A stretch of DNA of 64,000 nt from Psychroserpens jangbogonensis (GTDB taxonomy: Bacteria > Bacteroidota > Bacteroidia > Flavobacteriales > Flavobacteriaceae). The stretch is taken from assembly GCF_000797465.1 (NCBI RefSeq), contig NZ_JSWG01000001.1, positions 186,001-250,000 on the forward strand, written 5' to 3'. A model generated the notes under the pieces. That model was not told the origin of the DNA, ran no database searches, and worked only from the letters and a program-made list of their open reading frames with translations. Position 1 is the first letter of the stretch, and every line of letters starts with the position of its first letter. The position numbers and the translations under genes are program-made. Shown piece by piece: positions 1-8,746 of the stretch.

Positions 1-527
1 ATATGTGCTGTTCCCTTACGAATAGGTTTAAACGGAGTTGTTGTTCCTTGCGGAAAAGTGATAACCCAACCATCATCTAATGCTGTTTTTATACTAGTAA
101 TGTCGCTCATTTTCACTTGTCTATTCACATTTTGTCCTTGAGAACGCCAAGTACGTTCAATACTAATAGAACCTGTATACGCAAATATTTTAGGTAGCAA
201 CCCTGATTTCATGGTTTCTTTAGCTGCAACATAGTACAAATTCAATTTAGGATTCCATAGATATCCAACATTTTTAATACTATCTAATCGTCCGCTAAGA
301 CTTGCATTAAACACATGAAACATTGCAAATACATCTGCAAAATAGGTTTGGTGATTTGAAATAAAAAGAACATTTGTCTCTGGTAAGTTTTTTAAAATAT
401 CTGTACCTTCAATATTAAGTTCATTAAAGCCTCTAAATCTACGGTGTGTTAATACACCTAAGATTCGAATTAGCCATTTTTTCAAAAAAAGTATATGCCC
501 AAAAGGGTTTCTTTTAAATAATCCCAT
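1..527 (-). CDS. 1-acyl-sn-glycerol-3-phosphate acyltransferase family protein (PlsC/LPLAT), C-terminus cut by window edge
   Basis: The reverse strand from an ATG at 525-527 reads open to the window edge, giving about 175 residues with the C-terminus missing. It contains an acyltransferase-like motif SNHQTYFAD (an NHx5D variant of the usual NHx4D box) and later FPQGT, equivalent to the FPEGT phosphate-binding box of glycerolipid acyltransferases. These enzymes acylate lysophosphatidic acid at the inner membrane in phospholipid synthesis. The gene lies downstream of the NUDIX gene on the same strand, 47 bp away, and could be co-transcribed with it or use the box at 554-561. The family is clear; the exact acyl acceptor is inferred. 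Confidence 0.85.
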   Translation of the reverse strand, partial: MGLFKRNPFGHILFLKKWLIRILGVLTHRRFRGFNELNIEGTDILKNLPETNVLFISNHQTYFADVFAMFHVFNASLSGRLDSIKNVGYLWNPKLNLYYVAAKETMKSGLLPKIFAYTGSISIERTWRSQGQNVNRQVKMSDITSIKTALDDGWVITFPQGTTTPFKPIRKGTAH

Positions 528-553
528 TAAATGTTAGTTGTTAAGCGGAAAAA

Positions 554-580
554 CAAACTTACAAAATCTACTAGCTACAA
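554..580 (-). promoter_or_regulatory. Putative Bacteroidota promoter for the acyltransferase gene
   Basis: On the reverse strand a perfect TAnnTTTG -7 box (TAAGTTTG, 554-561) is preceded 16 bp upstream by TTG (578-580), matching the known Flavobacterium promoter pattern. It overlaps the 3' end of the NUDIX gene. An 8-mer this degenerate occurs by chance in AT-rich DNA, so this is only a candidate. Confidence 0.4.
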
Positions 581-1216
581 CACTCTTTTTAACAAGTCTT
601 TTACTTCACTTAGCATCATTGCGGTTGCTCCCCAAACTATATGACCATTAAGTTTAAATGCTGGAACCTCAACGTTTACTTTAGAAGAATTAGGCACAGA
701 GGTTTGAATCACAGTTGTTTCGTCTAAAAAATGATTAAGAGGAACTTCAATTAGGTCTTCTACCTCATCGTCTTGTTTGATAAAATTTGGTGTGTTTTGA
801 GTGACACCAAAAAATGGATGAACCGTAAAATTACTTGGCGGAATATACATTGGTGTCATTCTCTTTAATACATTAACGGTATCCATTGGAACTCCGACTT
901 CTTCGTAAGTTTCTCTTAAAGCCGTAATTTGCAAATCTGAATCATCCTCTTCCGGTTTGCCACCAGGAAATCCTACTTGAGCAGAATGCACTCCTTTATA
1001 TGTTTTTCTTAAAATCAATATCAAATGTGTTTCATTATGCCTATTGGGATAAAACATAGCTAAAACCGCAGCTTGTTTAGCTGTTTTCATCAATGCTCTG
1101 TTGTGCTCCATAAGATCTAAACGATATGGAGGCGACATTTTAATCTGAGAAGCTTCTCCCGGAAGCTCTAGATTTTTTATTTTTGGTACTGATTTTAAAA
1201 ATATATTGAAATCCAT
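575..1216 (-). CDS. NUDIX hydrolase, CoA pyrophosphatase type
   Basis: A 213-aa soluble protein. It has a complete Nudix box at about residues 85-109 (GGK, then RETYEEVG with R101, E102, E105, E106 and G108) that binds the divalent metal used to hydrolyse nucleoside-diphosphate-linked substrates. The preceding QVGFPGG stretch and the overall length fit the NudL/CoA-pyrophosphatase group, which cleaves coenzyme A to phosphopantetheine and 3',5'-ADP. The ATG at 1214-1216 is only 9 bp from the ATG of the divergent cyclophilin gene, so its upstream signals must lie inside that gene. The substrate is inferred from family membership. Confidence 0.85.
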   Translation of the reverse strand: MDFNIFLKSVPKIKNLELPGEASQIKMSPPYRLDLMEHNRALMKTAKQAAVLAMFYPNRHNETHLILILRKTYKGVHSAQVGFPGGKPEEDDSDLQITALRETYEEVGVPMDTVNVLKRMTPMYIPPSNFTVHPFFGVTQNTPNFIKQDDEVEDLIEVPLNHFLDETTVIQTSVPNSSKVNVEVPAFKLNGHIVWGATAMMLSEVKDLLKRVL

Positions 1217-1225
1217 CTTATAATT

Positions 1226-1939
1226 ATGACGAGACTATTTTTTATACTGGTATGTGTTTGTTTAATGAATTGTGAAGATAAGCAATCTCGTAAGAAAACA
1301 AATACAACAGTTTTAGATTCAATAGTTGTTTCTCAAAAAATTAAACCTACCAAATCAAAAGACCCATTACCAGAAACTCCAGAACGAAGATATCCTCTTC
1401 TGACCGAAAAAAATGCCATGGAGTTTTTTCTTCAGTATGATACATTACATAAAGAGAATAAAGTCCGACTTGTTACAGACTATGGAAATATTGACATTTT
1501 GTTATTTAACGAAACTAAATTCCATCGTGCAAATTTCATCTATTTAACCAAACAAGGGTATTTTAATGATACGCAATTCTATCGTGTTATCGAAAATTAC
1601 ATCGTACAAGGTGGTAGTACAGACGATAGAGATGTCATGCAAAAACGAAAAGTCATCGGCAAATATTTATTGCCTACAGATACAAAACGTGGTTTCAAAC
1701 ATGATAGAGGTGTCATTTCTATGCCAAGTAGCGAAATTGATAATCCCCATAAATTAGCATCACCTTACGAATTTTTTATCACCTTAAGAGATGTATATCA
1801 GCTAGATGGCGACTATACCATTTTCGGAAAAGTGATAAGCGGACTAGACGTAGCCGACAAAATTGCCAATGTAGACACTGATGATGGAGATTGGCCATTA
1901 CAAAATGTTTATATCAGACGTGTTGAAATCCTAGAGTAA
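1226..1939 (+). CDS. Cyclophilin-type peptidyl-prolyl cis-trans isomerase, lipoprotein
   Basis: A 237-aa protein starting with a short lipoprotein signal (hydrophobic run ending LMNC, acylated Cys at residue 16). After a linker of about 60 residues a cyclophilin domain follows, with FYRVI and IVQGG matching the FHRVI/MIQGG core, and a later FFITL and IFGKV. The catalytic Arg of the FxRV motif is kept. The domain carries a 20-30 residue insertion after IVQGG compared with compact cyclophilins. It probably helps fold proteins in the periplasm while membrane-anchored. The lipobox fixes the start at 1226, which leaves only 9 bp to the opposing NUDIX start. Confidence 0.85.
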   Translation: MTRLFFILVCVCLMNCEDKQSRKKTNTTVLDSIVVSQKIKPTKSKDPLPETPERRYPLLTEKNAMEFFLQYDTLHKENKVRLVTDYGNIDILLFNETKFHRANFIYLTKQGYFNDTQFYRVIENYIVQGGSTDDRDVMQKRKVIGKYLLPTDTKRGFKHDRGVISMPSSEIDNPHKLASPYEFFITLRDVYQLDGDYTIFGKVISGLDVADKIANVDTDDGDWPLQNVYIRRVEILE

Positions 1940-2035
1940 TTCATTACAATTGTTATTGTTTTAACAAAAAATCAACATAAACTTTACATATTTTTCAATA
2001 TATTGAGCCACTCTAAAACTAATTTAACTAACACA

Positions 2036-4198
2036 ATGATTTCAAAATCAATTAAAGCTGCACTCTTATGCAGCATTGTACTTTTTGCTAGTTGCAAAAA
2101 AGACGAAAAACAAACCGAGGACAAAGAAGAAACAACAACTATGAGTGACAATGTTTTGTTGCAAGAATGGACAGGTCCTTATGAAGGTGTTCCTGCATTT
2201 GACAAAATGAATGTAGCGGACATTAAAGATGCTGTAGAAAAAGGTATGGAATTAAATCTTGCCGAAATTGAGGTTATTGCTAATAGTACTGAACCTGCAA
2301 CTTTTGAAAACACTATTGTTGCAATGGAAGCTTCAGGCAAAACTTTAAATGATGTGTTTAATTACTATGGTATATTAAGTAGTAATATGTCATCTCCAGA
2401 ATTTAGAAAAATTCAAGGTGAGTTAGCTCCGAAATTATCTGATTTTTCTTCAAAAATATCTCAGAATTCAAAGTTATTCCAACGAGTTAAAACCGTTTAT
2501 GATGCGTCTCAAAAAACACCTTTAGAATCAGAGGCTCAACGCGTTGTAGATTTAACTTACAAGAGTTTCGAAATGAATGGTGCAAACTTAGATGCTACCA
2601 AAAAAGAGCGTTATGCAGCTATTAATAAAGAATTATCTAGCTTATATAATGATTTTTCTGATCACGTTTTACATGATGAAGAAAACTATGTTACTTTTTT
2701 AACAAAAGATCAATTAAGTGGTCTTGCTGACGGATTTGTGAAGTCGGCTGCTAAAATAGCGTCTGATAAAGGACAAGATGGTAAATATGCAATTACAAAC
2801 ACTCGTTCTTCAATGGATCCTTTTTTAACGTATTCTACAGAGCGTGAATTACGTAAGCAAGTATGGACTAACTATTATTCTCGTGGAGATAATGGTGATG
2901 AATATGATAACAACAAACTTATTGCTCAAATACTTAAACTCCGTAGAGAACGTGTTGAACTTTTAGGATATGATAATTACGCACAATGGCGTTTACAAGA
3001 TCGTATGGCAAAAACACCAGAAAACGCTATGGCTTTAATGAATGCTGTTTGGCCTGCTGCTATTGGTCGTGTTGCTGAAGAAGTTGCAGATATGCAAACT
3101 GTTGCAAATGAAAATGGTGATAATATTACTATCGAACCTTGGGATTACAGATTTTATGCTGAAAAAGTACGTAAGAAAAAATACGATTTAGATAGTGATG
3201 AAGTAAAGCAGTATTTACAATTAGATAAATTAACTCAAGCTTTATTTTACACAGCTGGCCGATTATTCAACTATAAATTCACACCAGTTGAGGAAGGTAA
3301 AGTTCCTGTATTTCATGAAGATGTAAAAGTTTGGGAAGTAACTGATCAAACTTCAGGAAAGCATATTGGCTTATGGTATTTAGATCCTTATGCTAGAGAA
3401 GGAAAACGTTCTGGAGCTTGGGCAACAACGTATAGAAGTTATACATCTTTCGAAGGAGAAACTAATGTATTGGCTTCTAATAATTCAAACTTTGTTAAAC
3501 CTGCACCTGGTGAAGCTGTACTAGTTTCATGGGATGATGCGACTACTTTTTTCCATGAGTTTGGACATGCACTTCACTTCTATTCTAGTAATGTGAAATA
3601 TCCAACTCTTAATGGAGGGGTAAGAGATTACACTGAATTCCAATCGCAATTATTAGAGCGTTGGTTATCTACAGATGAAGTTATTAATCAGTTTTTAGTT
3701 CATAATAAAACTGGTGAACCTATTCCTGCATCGTTAGTTGCAAAAATCAAAAAGGCATCAACATTTAACCAAGGTTTTGGAACTACTGAATATTTAGCAT
3801 CTGCATTAATGGATATGAAATTACATATGGCAGATCCAAAAGATATTGATATTGACAAGTTTGAACGTGAAGCTTTAGCAGAACTTAATATGCCTAAAGA
3901 ATTACCAATGCGTCATAGAACGCCTCATTTTGGACATGTATTTTCAGGTGAAGGTTATGCAACTGCATATTATGGTTATATGTGGGCAGACGTGCTTACA
4001 AGTGATGCTTCTGAAGCATTTAAAGAAGCTCCAGGAGGATTCTACGATGAAGACGTAGCATCGAAATTAGTTAAGTATTTGTTTGCTCCTAGAAACGCTA
4101 TGGACCCAGCTGAAGCTTATCGCCTATTTAGAGGTCGTGATGCTAAGATTGAAGCATTAATGAGAGATAGAGGATTTCCTGTACCAACAACAAAGTAA
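2036..4198 (+). CDS. M3 family zinc metallopeptidase (peptidyl-dipeptidase Dcp-like), lipoprotein
   Basis: About 720 aa. The frame is open from a TTG at 2003, but the ATG at 2036 puts a clean lipoprotein signal peptide at the N-terminus (MISKSIKAALLC, lipobox FASC), so I chose 2036. The zinc-binding HEFGH motif lies near residue 507, followed by the EFQSQLLE stretch that carries the third zinc ligand in M3 peptidases. Length and motif order match peptidyl-dipeptidase Dcp and oligopeptidase A. It probably cleaves short peptides in the periplasm as an inner- or outer-membrane lipoprotein. It is monocistronic and followed by a strong terminator. Confidence 0.9.
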   Translation: MISKSIKAALLCSIVLFASCKKDEKQTEDKEETTTMSDNVLLQEWTGPYEGVPAFDKMNVADIKDAVEKGMELNLAEIEVIANSTEPATFENTIVAMEASGKTLNDVFNYYGILSSNMSSPEFRKIQGELAPKLSDFSSKISQNSKLFQRVKTVYDASQKTPLESEAQRVVDLTYKSFEMNGANLDATKKERYAAINKELSSLYNDFSDHVLHDEENYVTFLTKDQLSGLADGFVKSAAKIASDKGQDGKYAITNTRSSMDPFLTYSTERELRKQVWTNYYSRGDNGDEYDNNKLIAQILKLRRERVELLGYDNYAQWRLQDRMAKTPENAMALMNAVWPAAIGRVAEEVADMQTVANENGDNITIEPWDYRFYAEKVRKKKYDLDSDEVKQYLQLDKLTQALFYTAGRLFNYKFTPVEEGKVPVFHEDVKVWEVTDQTSGKHIGLWYLDPYAREGKRSGAWATTYRSYTSFEGETNVLASNNSNFVKPAPGEAVLVSWDDATTFFHEFGHALHFYSSNVKYPTLNGGVRDYTEFQSQLLERWLSTDEVINQFLVHNKTGEPIPASLVAKIKKASTFNQGFGTTEYLASALMDMKLHMADPKDIDIDKFEREALAELNMPKELPMRHRTPHFGHVFSGEGYATAYYGYMWADVLTSDASEAFKEAPGGFYDEDVASKLVKYLFAPRNAMDPAEAYRLFRGRDAKIEALMRDRGFPVPTTK

Positions 4199-4217
4199 AT
4201 AGAATACATATACAAAG

Positions 4218-4260
4218 ATTCCCGTTATCTAATTTAAACCTTAGGTAACGGGAATTTTTA
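4218..4260 (+). terminator. Rho-independent terminator after the M3 peptidase gene
   Basis: Inverted repeat ATTCCCGTTA / TAACGGGAAT with a 14-18 nt loop region that can pair further, followed by TTTTTA. It starts 20 bp after the stop codon of the M3 peptidase gene. Confidence 0.8.
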
Positions 4261-4325
4261 TTAAAATCAAGGATGCAATTTTGAAACCTTGATTACGTTT
4301 TCTAGTTATTAAACCATCATAGAAA

Positions 4326-4691
4326 ATGAAATCTTATAAAAAAATCATTCTAAGTCTTCCCGAATACCTTTTAGTTGCAGCAGTTCTTTTTTATTGGATG
4401 TCTGCGGGACTAGTAGTTAATTATATTGCTATTGGATTAATAACCGCTTTAGTTTTACAAATGATATTTAAAAATAAAGTCGTTGGAATCGCAATACCTC
4501 TTCTTTTAATTTTAACTTGTTTGTATATGTTATTGGCACTGATTTCAGAGTTTAGTGAGTTTCCAAGTTTCAATTCTGAAGCTAAAACATTATTATTTGT
4601 AGGCTTGGGTTATTTCTTAACAACCATGCTAGTTTCCGTAATCATGATTTATAAATATGCAGTATTACCAACGAAACGAACACATTCCTGA
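4326..4691 (+). CDS. Small integral membrane protein of unknown function
   Basis: A 121-aa protein that I do not recognise. Nearly the whole chain is hydrophobic, with about four predicted transmembrane segments (roughly residues 12-28, 32-46, 52-70 and 88-110), a basic N-terminus (MKSYKKI) and a basic C-terminal tail. It sits alone between the M3 peptidase terminator and the convergent TRIC-type gene, whose end is 14 bp away. No enzymatic motif is visible. The length and clear ATG make it a likely real gene. Confidence 0.65.
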   Translation: MKSYKKIILSLPEYLLVAAVLFYWMSAGLVVNYIAIGLITALVLQMIFKNKVVGIAIPLLLILTCLYMLLALISEFSEFPSFNSEAKTLLFVGLGYFLTTMLVSVIMIYKYAVLPTKRTHS

Positions 4692-4705
4692 TTGTTTGAA
4701 GTTAT

Positions 4706-5317
4706 TCAAGTTTTATCTTTATACAAACTAGGTAAACTAATTTTAAATTTTACAGCTAGTAAGCGAATCACAATTACAATCGTTCCTGCAATTACAAATA
4801 CAAGGTGAGTATCTGCCATAAATTCACGGAGTATGAAATAGGTTAAGCCACCTAAAATACAAGCAGTGGCATAAATTTCTTTTCTAAAAATTACGGGAAT
4901 TTCATTACATAATATATCTCTTATTACACCACCAAAACATGCCGTTATGGTTCCTAATGAAATACAAATAATAGGATGCAAATCAGCAACAACTCCCGTT
5001 TCAATACCAACAACAGTATACAGACCAATTCCTATAGTATCAAATAGAAATAGTGACTTACGTAAATAGTTCAACTTATTTTTTAATAGGACAGCAAATA
5101 CAGTAGCACCAAAAATCACATACACATAAGTCATATTTGTCATCCAAGAAACAGGCTGGATTCCTATTAAAATATCTCGTAATGAGCCTCCTCCTACTGC
5201 TGTAACAAAAGCAATAATGAGCACACCAAATGGGTCCATTTTCTTATTAAGTGCAACGAGTACACCAGAAATAGCAAAAGCTAAGGTTCCTAAAATATCT
5301 AAAATTTGAAAAAACAT
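4706..5317 (-). CDS. Trimeric intracellular cation (TRIC) channel family protein (YadS/UPF0126)
   Basis: A 203-aa membrane protein made of two homologous three-helix halves, each with a glycine-rich GGG segment: AVGGGSLRDIL in the first and CFGGVIRDIL in the second. This internally duplicated pattern is diagnostic of the prokaryotic TRIC/UPF0126 family, which forms homotrimeric cation channels in the inner membrane. Its ATG overlaps the stop codon of the upstream RDD gene (TAATG), so the two are translationally coupled. The transported ion in this organism is not known from sequence. Confidence 0.9.
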   Translation of the reverse strand: MFFQILDILGTLAFAISGVLVALNKKMDPFGVLIIAFVTAVGGGSLRDILIGIQPVSWMTNMTYVYVIFGATVFAVLLKNKLNYLRKSLFLFDTIGIGLYTVVGIETGVVADLHPIICISLGTITACFGGVIRDILCNEIPVIFRKEIYATACILGGLTYFILREFMADTHLVFVIAGTIVIVIRLLAVKFKISLPSLYKDKT

Positions 5318-6060
5318 TACATCCCTTGTGTATAGTAGTTATAATCTTTGAGAATTGTATCTATAAATTGAATATCATTTCCTTTATAGTTTTTAAGCTC
5401 TATAACTTCAATAATTTTCGTTCTGAGTTTAATAAGTGTGTCATAGTCTCTTGCAGCCTTAGCTCTAACATAGGTTTCTTTGATTATACGAGCATCGTTG
5501 TCTGAAAGATTAATAACTGTAGGATATGTTGGCACATAATCATCTGCTAATTCTTCAAGAATGGTATGACTGATATTGACATTATTCTTTAAAGTAATGA
5601 CCGAAGTTCCTGCTGTCATATCACCTAATCGCTGACTTTTTTTACTAGTTACAATTGCAATTAAAGCAACAACACCAGACATCATATTTAAATCTACAAT
5701 TCTAAAAAACCAACGCACCAAATAATCGGCTAAAGCAGCTTGATATCCATCTATCTTCACCACTTTAATTTTCATTATCCGTTTCCCTATGGTTTGTCCG
5801 TCAAGAAAGGTTTCAAAAATCAAGGAATAAAAAACAACAGGTAGGTAGAAGGACACATAAATTGCGACTTGAGACCATTGGTCCATATCAATAATCATAT
5901 CATCAATTTCAAATAAATTAAATACAATTTGATAGGTAACTATTGCATATGCAATTTTAATTATCAAATCAATTATATATGCCAAAATGCGTTCTCCAAC
6001 GCTTGCTGCGATGAAATTTATATTAACGTTTTGTGTAGTATTTATTTGTAACTCTACCAT
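5317..6060 (-). CDS. RDD family membrane protein
   Basis: About 247 aa. The open frame extends to 6099, but that would overlap the divergent gene starting at 6084, so the ATG at 6058-6060 (MVELQINTTQ) is preferred. The RDD domain (about residues 25-155) has the N-terminal ASVGERILAYIIDL signature with the conserved Arg and Asp, and a later QTIGKRIMKIKV segment, both typical of RDD proteins. The C-terminal 80 residues are soluble and charged. RDD genes often sit beside SpoIIM-like and MoxR/DUF58 genes, as here. Function is unknown; a transport or envelope role is usually proposed. Confidence 0.85.
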   Translation of the reverse strand: MVELQINTTQNVNINFIAASVGERILAYIIDLIIKIAYAIVTYQIVFNLFEIDDMIIDMDQWSQVAIYVSFYLPVVFYSLIFETFLDGQTIGKRIMKIKVVKIDGYQAALADYLVRWFFRIVDLNMMSGVVALIAIVTSKKSQRLGDMTAGTSVITLKNNVNISHTILEELADDYVPTYPTVINLSDNDARIIKETYVRAKAARDYDTLIKLRTKIIEVIELKNYKGNDIQFIDTILKDYNYYTQGM

Positions 6061-6083
6061 TAATTGCTTTAATTTGAATGCAT

Positions 6084-7061
6084 ATGAGAGAAGTCGCATT
6101 TATTAAACAAAATAAAGAAAAATGGCTCAATTTCGAAAAGGCTATTTTTGGAAAAAATCTTAAAAATCCTGATGAACTTGCATCGCTTTATATTCAGTTA
6201 GTAAATGATTTATCTTATGCTCAAACTTACTATCCCAAAAGTAAAACAATTCTTTATTTAAACAACTTAGCAGCCAAAGCTTTTCAAAAAATTTATAAAA
6301 CAAAACGTGAAGACAAGAATCGTTTTGTTTATTTCTGGAAAATCGAAGTGCCACTTATCGTTTATGAATACAGACGTTATATTGGTTATGCATTCGCTAT
6401 TTTTTTAAGTTTTGTGGCTATCGGAGCGTTGTCTGCAGCTTATGACGATTCCTTTGTTAGACTTATACTTGGAGATGATTATGTCAATATGAGCTTGGAA
6501 AACATTGAAGCTGGTGATCCAGTAGCTGTGTACAAAAGTGGCAGTAATTGGGGAAGTTTTATTGGGATTACACTAAATAACCTCTATGTAGGTATAAAAT
6601 CTTTTATTTATGGCGTTTTTGGAGGTCTTGGCACTGCATTAGTAATGTTATACAACGGAATTATGGTTGGTGCATTTCAGTTCTTTTTCTATCGAGAAGG
6701 TGTGTTTTGGGAAAGTGTTAGAGGTATCTGGATTCATGGCTCTATGGAAATTTTCGCTATAGTGATTGAAGGTGCTGCAGGACTAATTTTAGGTGCTAGC
6801 ATTTTGTTTCCAAAAACATATTCTAGAATGACATCTTTTAAAATGGGTGTTAAAAATGGTGTGAAAATTTTAATTAGCACCTTCCCTTTTACTATTGCTG
6901 CTGGCTTTCTAGAAGGTTACGTTACTAGATATTCTAATACCATGCCTAATTGGCTATCTGTTACCATCATTTTATTGACACTAAGTCTCATATCATTTTA
7001 CTATTTAGTTTATCCGTTTATTCTTAACCATAAAATCAAAAAAGAAAATGCAATTATATAA
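6084..7061 (+). CDS. Stage II sporulation protein M (SpoIIM/DUF95) family membrane protein
   Basis: About 325 aa. Start placed at the second ATG (6084, MREVAFIKQN), the usual N-terminus of this family; the first ATG at 6078 is two codons upstream. A soluble N-terminal helical part of about 100 residues (with the MREVAFIKxNKxKW signature) is followed by several membrane helices, including a GGLGTALVMLYNGIMVGA segment and a conserved IHGSMEI motif typical of the SpoIIM fold. No sporulation is implied. It heads an operon with a divergent RDD gene only 23 bp away. The combination is known across phyla but its job is not established. Confidence 0.87.
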   Translation: MREVAFIKQNKEKWLNFEKAIFGKNLKNPDELASLYIQLVNDLSYAQTYYPKSKTILYLNNLAAKAFQKIYKTKREDKNRFVYFWKIEVPLIVYEYRRYIGYAFAIFLSFVAIGALSAAYDDSFVRLILGDDYVNMSLENIEAGDPVAVYKSGSNWGSFIGITLNNLYVGIKSFIYGVFGGLGTALVMLYNGIMVGAFQFFFYREGVFWESVRGIWIHGSMEIFAIVIEGAAGLILGASILFPKTYSRMTSFKMGVKNGVKILISTFPFTIAAGFLEGYVTRYSNTMPNWLSVTIILLTLSLISFYYLVYPFILNHKIKKENAII

Positions 7062-7992
7062 GTCTCGGGATTTTGGATCATTTTTTCAAGATACCTTTGC
7101 GTTTTTAAAACTAAACGGAAAACACCTGTTTAAAAACTTTTTCATCATTAATGGTATCTTCCTATTAATCTTAATGGTTATGGGATATTTCTTCAGTAAA
7201 TTTTACACAGAAGTTATTTTTGGAGGTATCGTAAGCGGCAATACAAATGCAATGGATGAGTACATGAATGAAAATGCTGGGTTATTTGGTTTGCTTGTTA
7301 TTGTTTTCATAATTGTAGGCTTAATTGCAAGTATCATCTCCTATTCTTTCATTCCAATCTATCTTAAATTATACGCTAAAAACAATGGTAAAAGTTTTAA
7401 TGCCACAGATATCATTGACCAGTACAAACTCAATATCGGTAAAATCTTTATTTTTCTAATTTGCGGAATTCTCATTGCTATTCCTATTGGTTTGGTCGCT
7501 GGAATTGTTAGTTTTATTCTTGCAATTACTATTATAGGAATATTTTTATTACCTCTTGTAATTGGTGCTCTAAGCTTACTTTACCAATCGACACTTATGG
7601 AATACCTTGAAAATAAAAAGGGAATTTGGGCAAGTTTCGGATATGCATGGTCGCTAATGACTTCAAAATTTTGGCCAGCAATTGGTTGCGTAGGTATCTT
7701 TTTCGCGATGAGTTACATCACACAGTACATTGTAGCTATAATTCCATACATTTTTGGCATGATCGATTTATTTACAGGAATAGAATCATCAGGAGTAAAT
7801 CCAAATCCTAATGATGTTGGTAAAACAATGACTGTTATAATGGTTGCTGTTTTTCTTCTCACCTTTTTAGTTAGCAGTATTTTAAATGTTATTGTACAAA
7901 TTAATCAAGGTGTCGTTTTTTATAGTCTTAAAGAAGATAATGAAAACATAAATACCAAAAGCGATATTGACTTAATAGGAGCTGGTGAATAA
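7048..7992 (+). CDS. Multi-pass membrane protein of the RDD/SpoIIM/MoxR cluster
   Basis: A 314-aa protein with a soluble N-terminus (LYKSRDFGSFFQDTF) and about six transmembrane helices, plus a hydrophilic Asn-rich loop near residue 245. It overlaps the SpoIIM-like gene by 14 bp and the next gene by 8 bp, so it is part of a tightly coupled operon. I do not assign it to a named family; it resembles glycerophosphoryl-diester-phosphodiesterase-type membrane domains and DUF4013-like proteins only in general layout. Its place next to DUF4129 and DUF4350 genes suggests it belongs to the same membrane assembly. Confidence 0.75.
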   Translation: MQLYKSRDFGSFFQDTFAFLKLNGKHLFKNFFIINGIFLLILMVMGYFFSKFYTEVIFGGIVSGNTNAMDEYMNENAGLFGLLVIVFIIVGLIASIISYSFIPIYLKLYAKNNGKSFNATDIIDQYKLNIGKIFIFLICGILIAIPIGLVAGIVSFILAITIIGIFLLPLVIGALSLLYQSTLMEYLENKKGIWASFGYAWSLMTSKFWPAIGCVGIFFAMSYITQYIVAIIPYIFGMIDLFTGIESSGVNPNPNDVGKTMTVIMVAVFLLTFLVSSILNVIVQINQGVVFYSLKEDNENINTKSDIDLIGAGE

Positions 7993-8746
7993 ATTGAACT
8001 ATCTATATATCATCCTTTTTTTCTTCGGAATGTCATTCAATTGCAATGCTTTTAGCATTGATACAGTTGAAATGGAAGCACAAACACTTCAAGACTCTGT
8101 TTATATTGATACAGAATCACAAGATAAACGCGAGTTTGAAAACCTCAATGAAAAATATAATAGTGATGAATTTATTTACGAACGTTCTGTAGAAAATTCA
8201 GGTTGGTGGTCTCGATTTAAGCAATGGCTGTCTGACTTTTTTAAAGACTTGTTCAATTTCAATTCTGACGCAAAAGCATCTGATTTTACAAACATTGCAT
8301 TAAAGATATTTTATGTCGTTATCTTTTTGTTAGTCGTCTATTTTATTGTAAAAGCCATTATCAACAAAGAAGGAAATTGGGTATTTGGAAAATCGTCAGA
8401 CAAAAGCATAATTCCAGTTACCGATATCGAAAACAATATTTATGAAACCGATTTCAAGACCTTAATCAATACTGCTGAAAGTGAAAACAATTACCGATTA
8501 GCAATTAGGTATTATTACTTATGGTTACTTAAAACAATGTCAAAAGAAGAAATCATAGAATATGATGTAGAGAAAACCAACAGCGATTACTACTTTGAAA
8601 TCAAACAAGAAGACACAAAGAAAGAGTTTTCATATACATCTTATCTCTACAATTATATTTGGTATGGCGAATTTGATATTGACGAACCTCAATTCAACAA
8701 AGCCAAAAAGGCATTCACTCATTTTTTAAATTCAATAAAAGGATGA
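7985..8746 (+). CDS. DUF4129 domain-containing membrane protein
   Basis: A 253-aa protein with a GTG start overlapping the preceding gene by 8 bp. A signal peptide (ends NCNAF) leads to a short extracytoplasmic part with a WWSRFKQWLSDFF amphipathic stretch, one transmembrane helix at about residues 105-125, and a cytoplasmic C-terminal DUF4129 domain (AESENNYRLAIRYYYLWLL through the WYGEF segment). DUF4129 usually occurs at the end of transglutaminase-like proteins encoded with DUF58 and MoxR; here it stands alone without the transglutaminase core. It is followed directly by the DUF4350 gene (stop and start overlap as ATGA). Confidence 0.85.
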   Translation: MNKLNYLYIILFFFGMSFNCNAFSIDTVEMEAQTLQDSVYIDTESQDKREFENLNEKYNSDEFIYERSVENSGWWSRFKQWLSDFFKDLFNFNSDAKASDFTNIALKIFYVVIFLLVVYFIVKAIINKEGNWVFGKSSDKSIIPVTDIENNIYETDFKTLINTAESENNYRLAIRYYYLWLLKTMSKEEIIEYDVEKTNSDYYFEIKQEDTKKEFSYTSYLYNYIWYGEFDIDEPQFNKAKKAFTHFLNSIKG

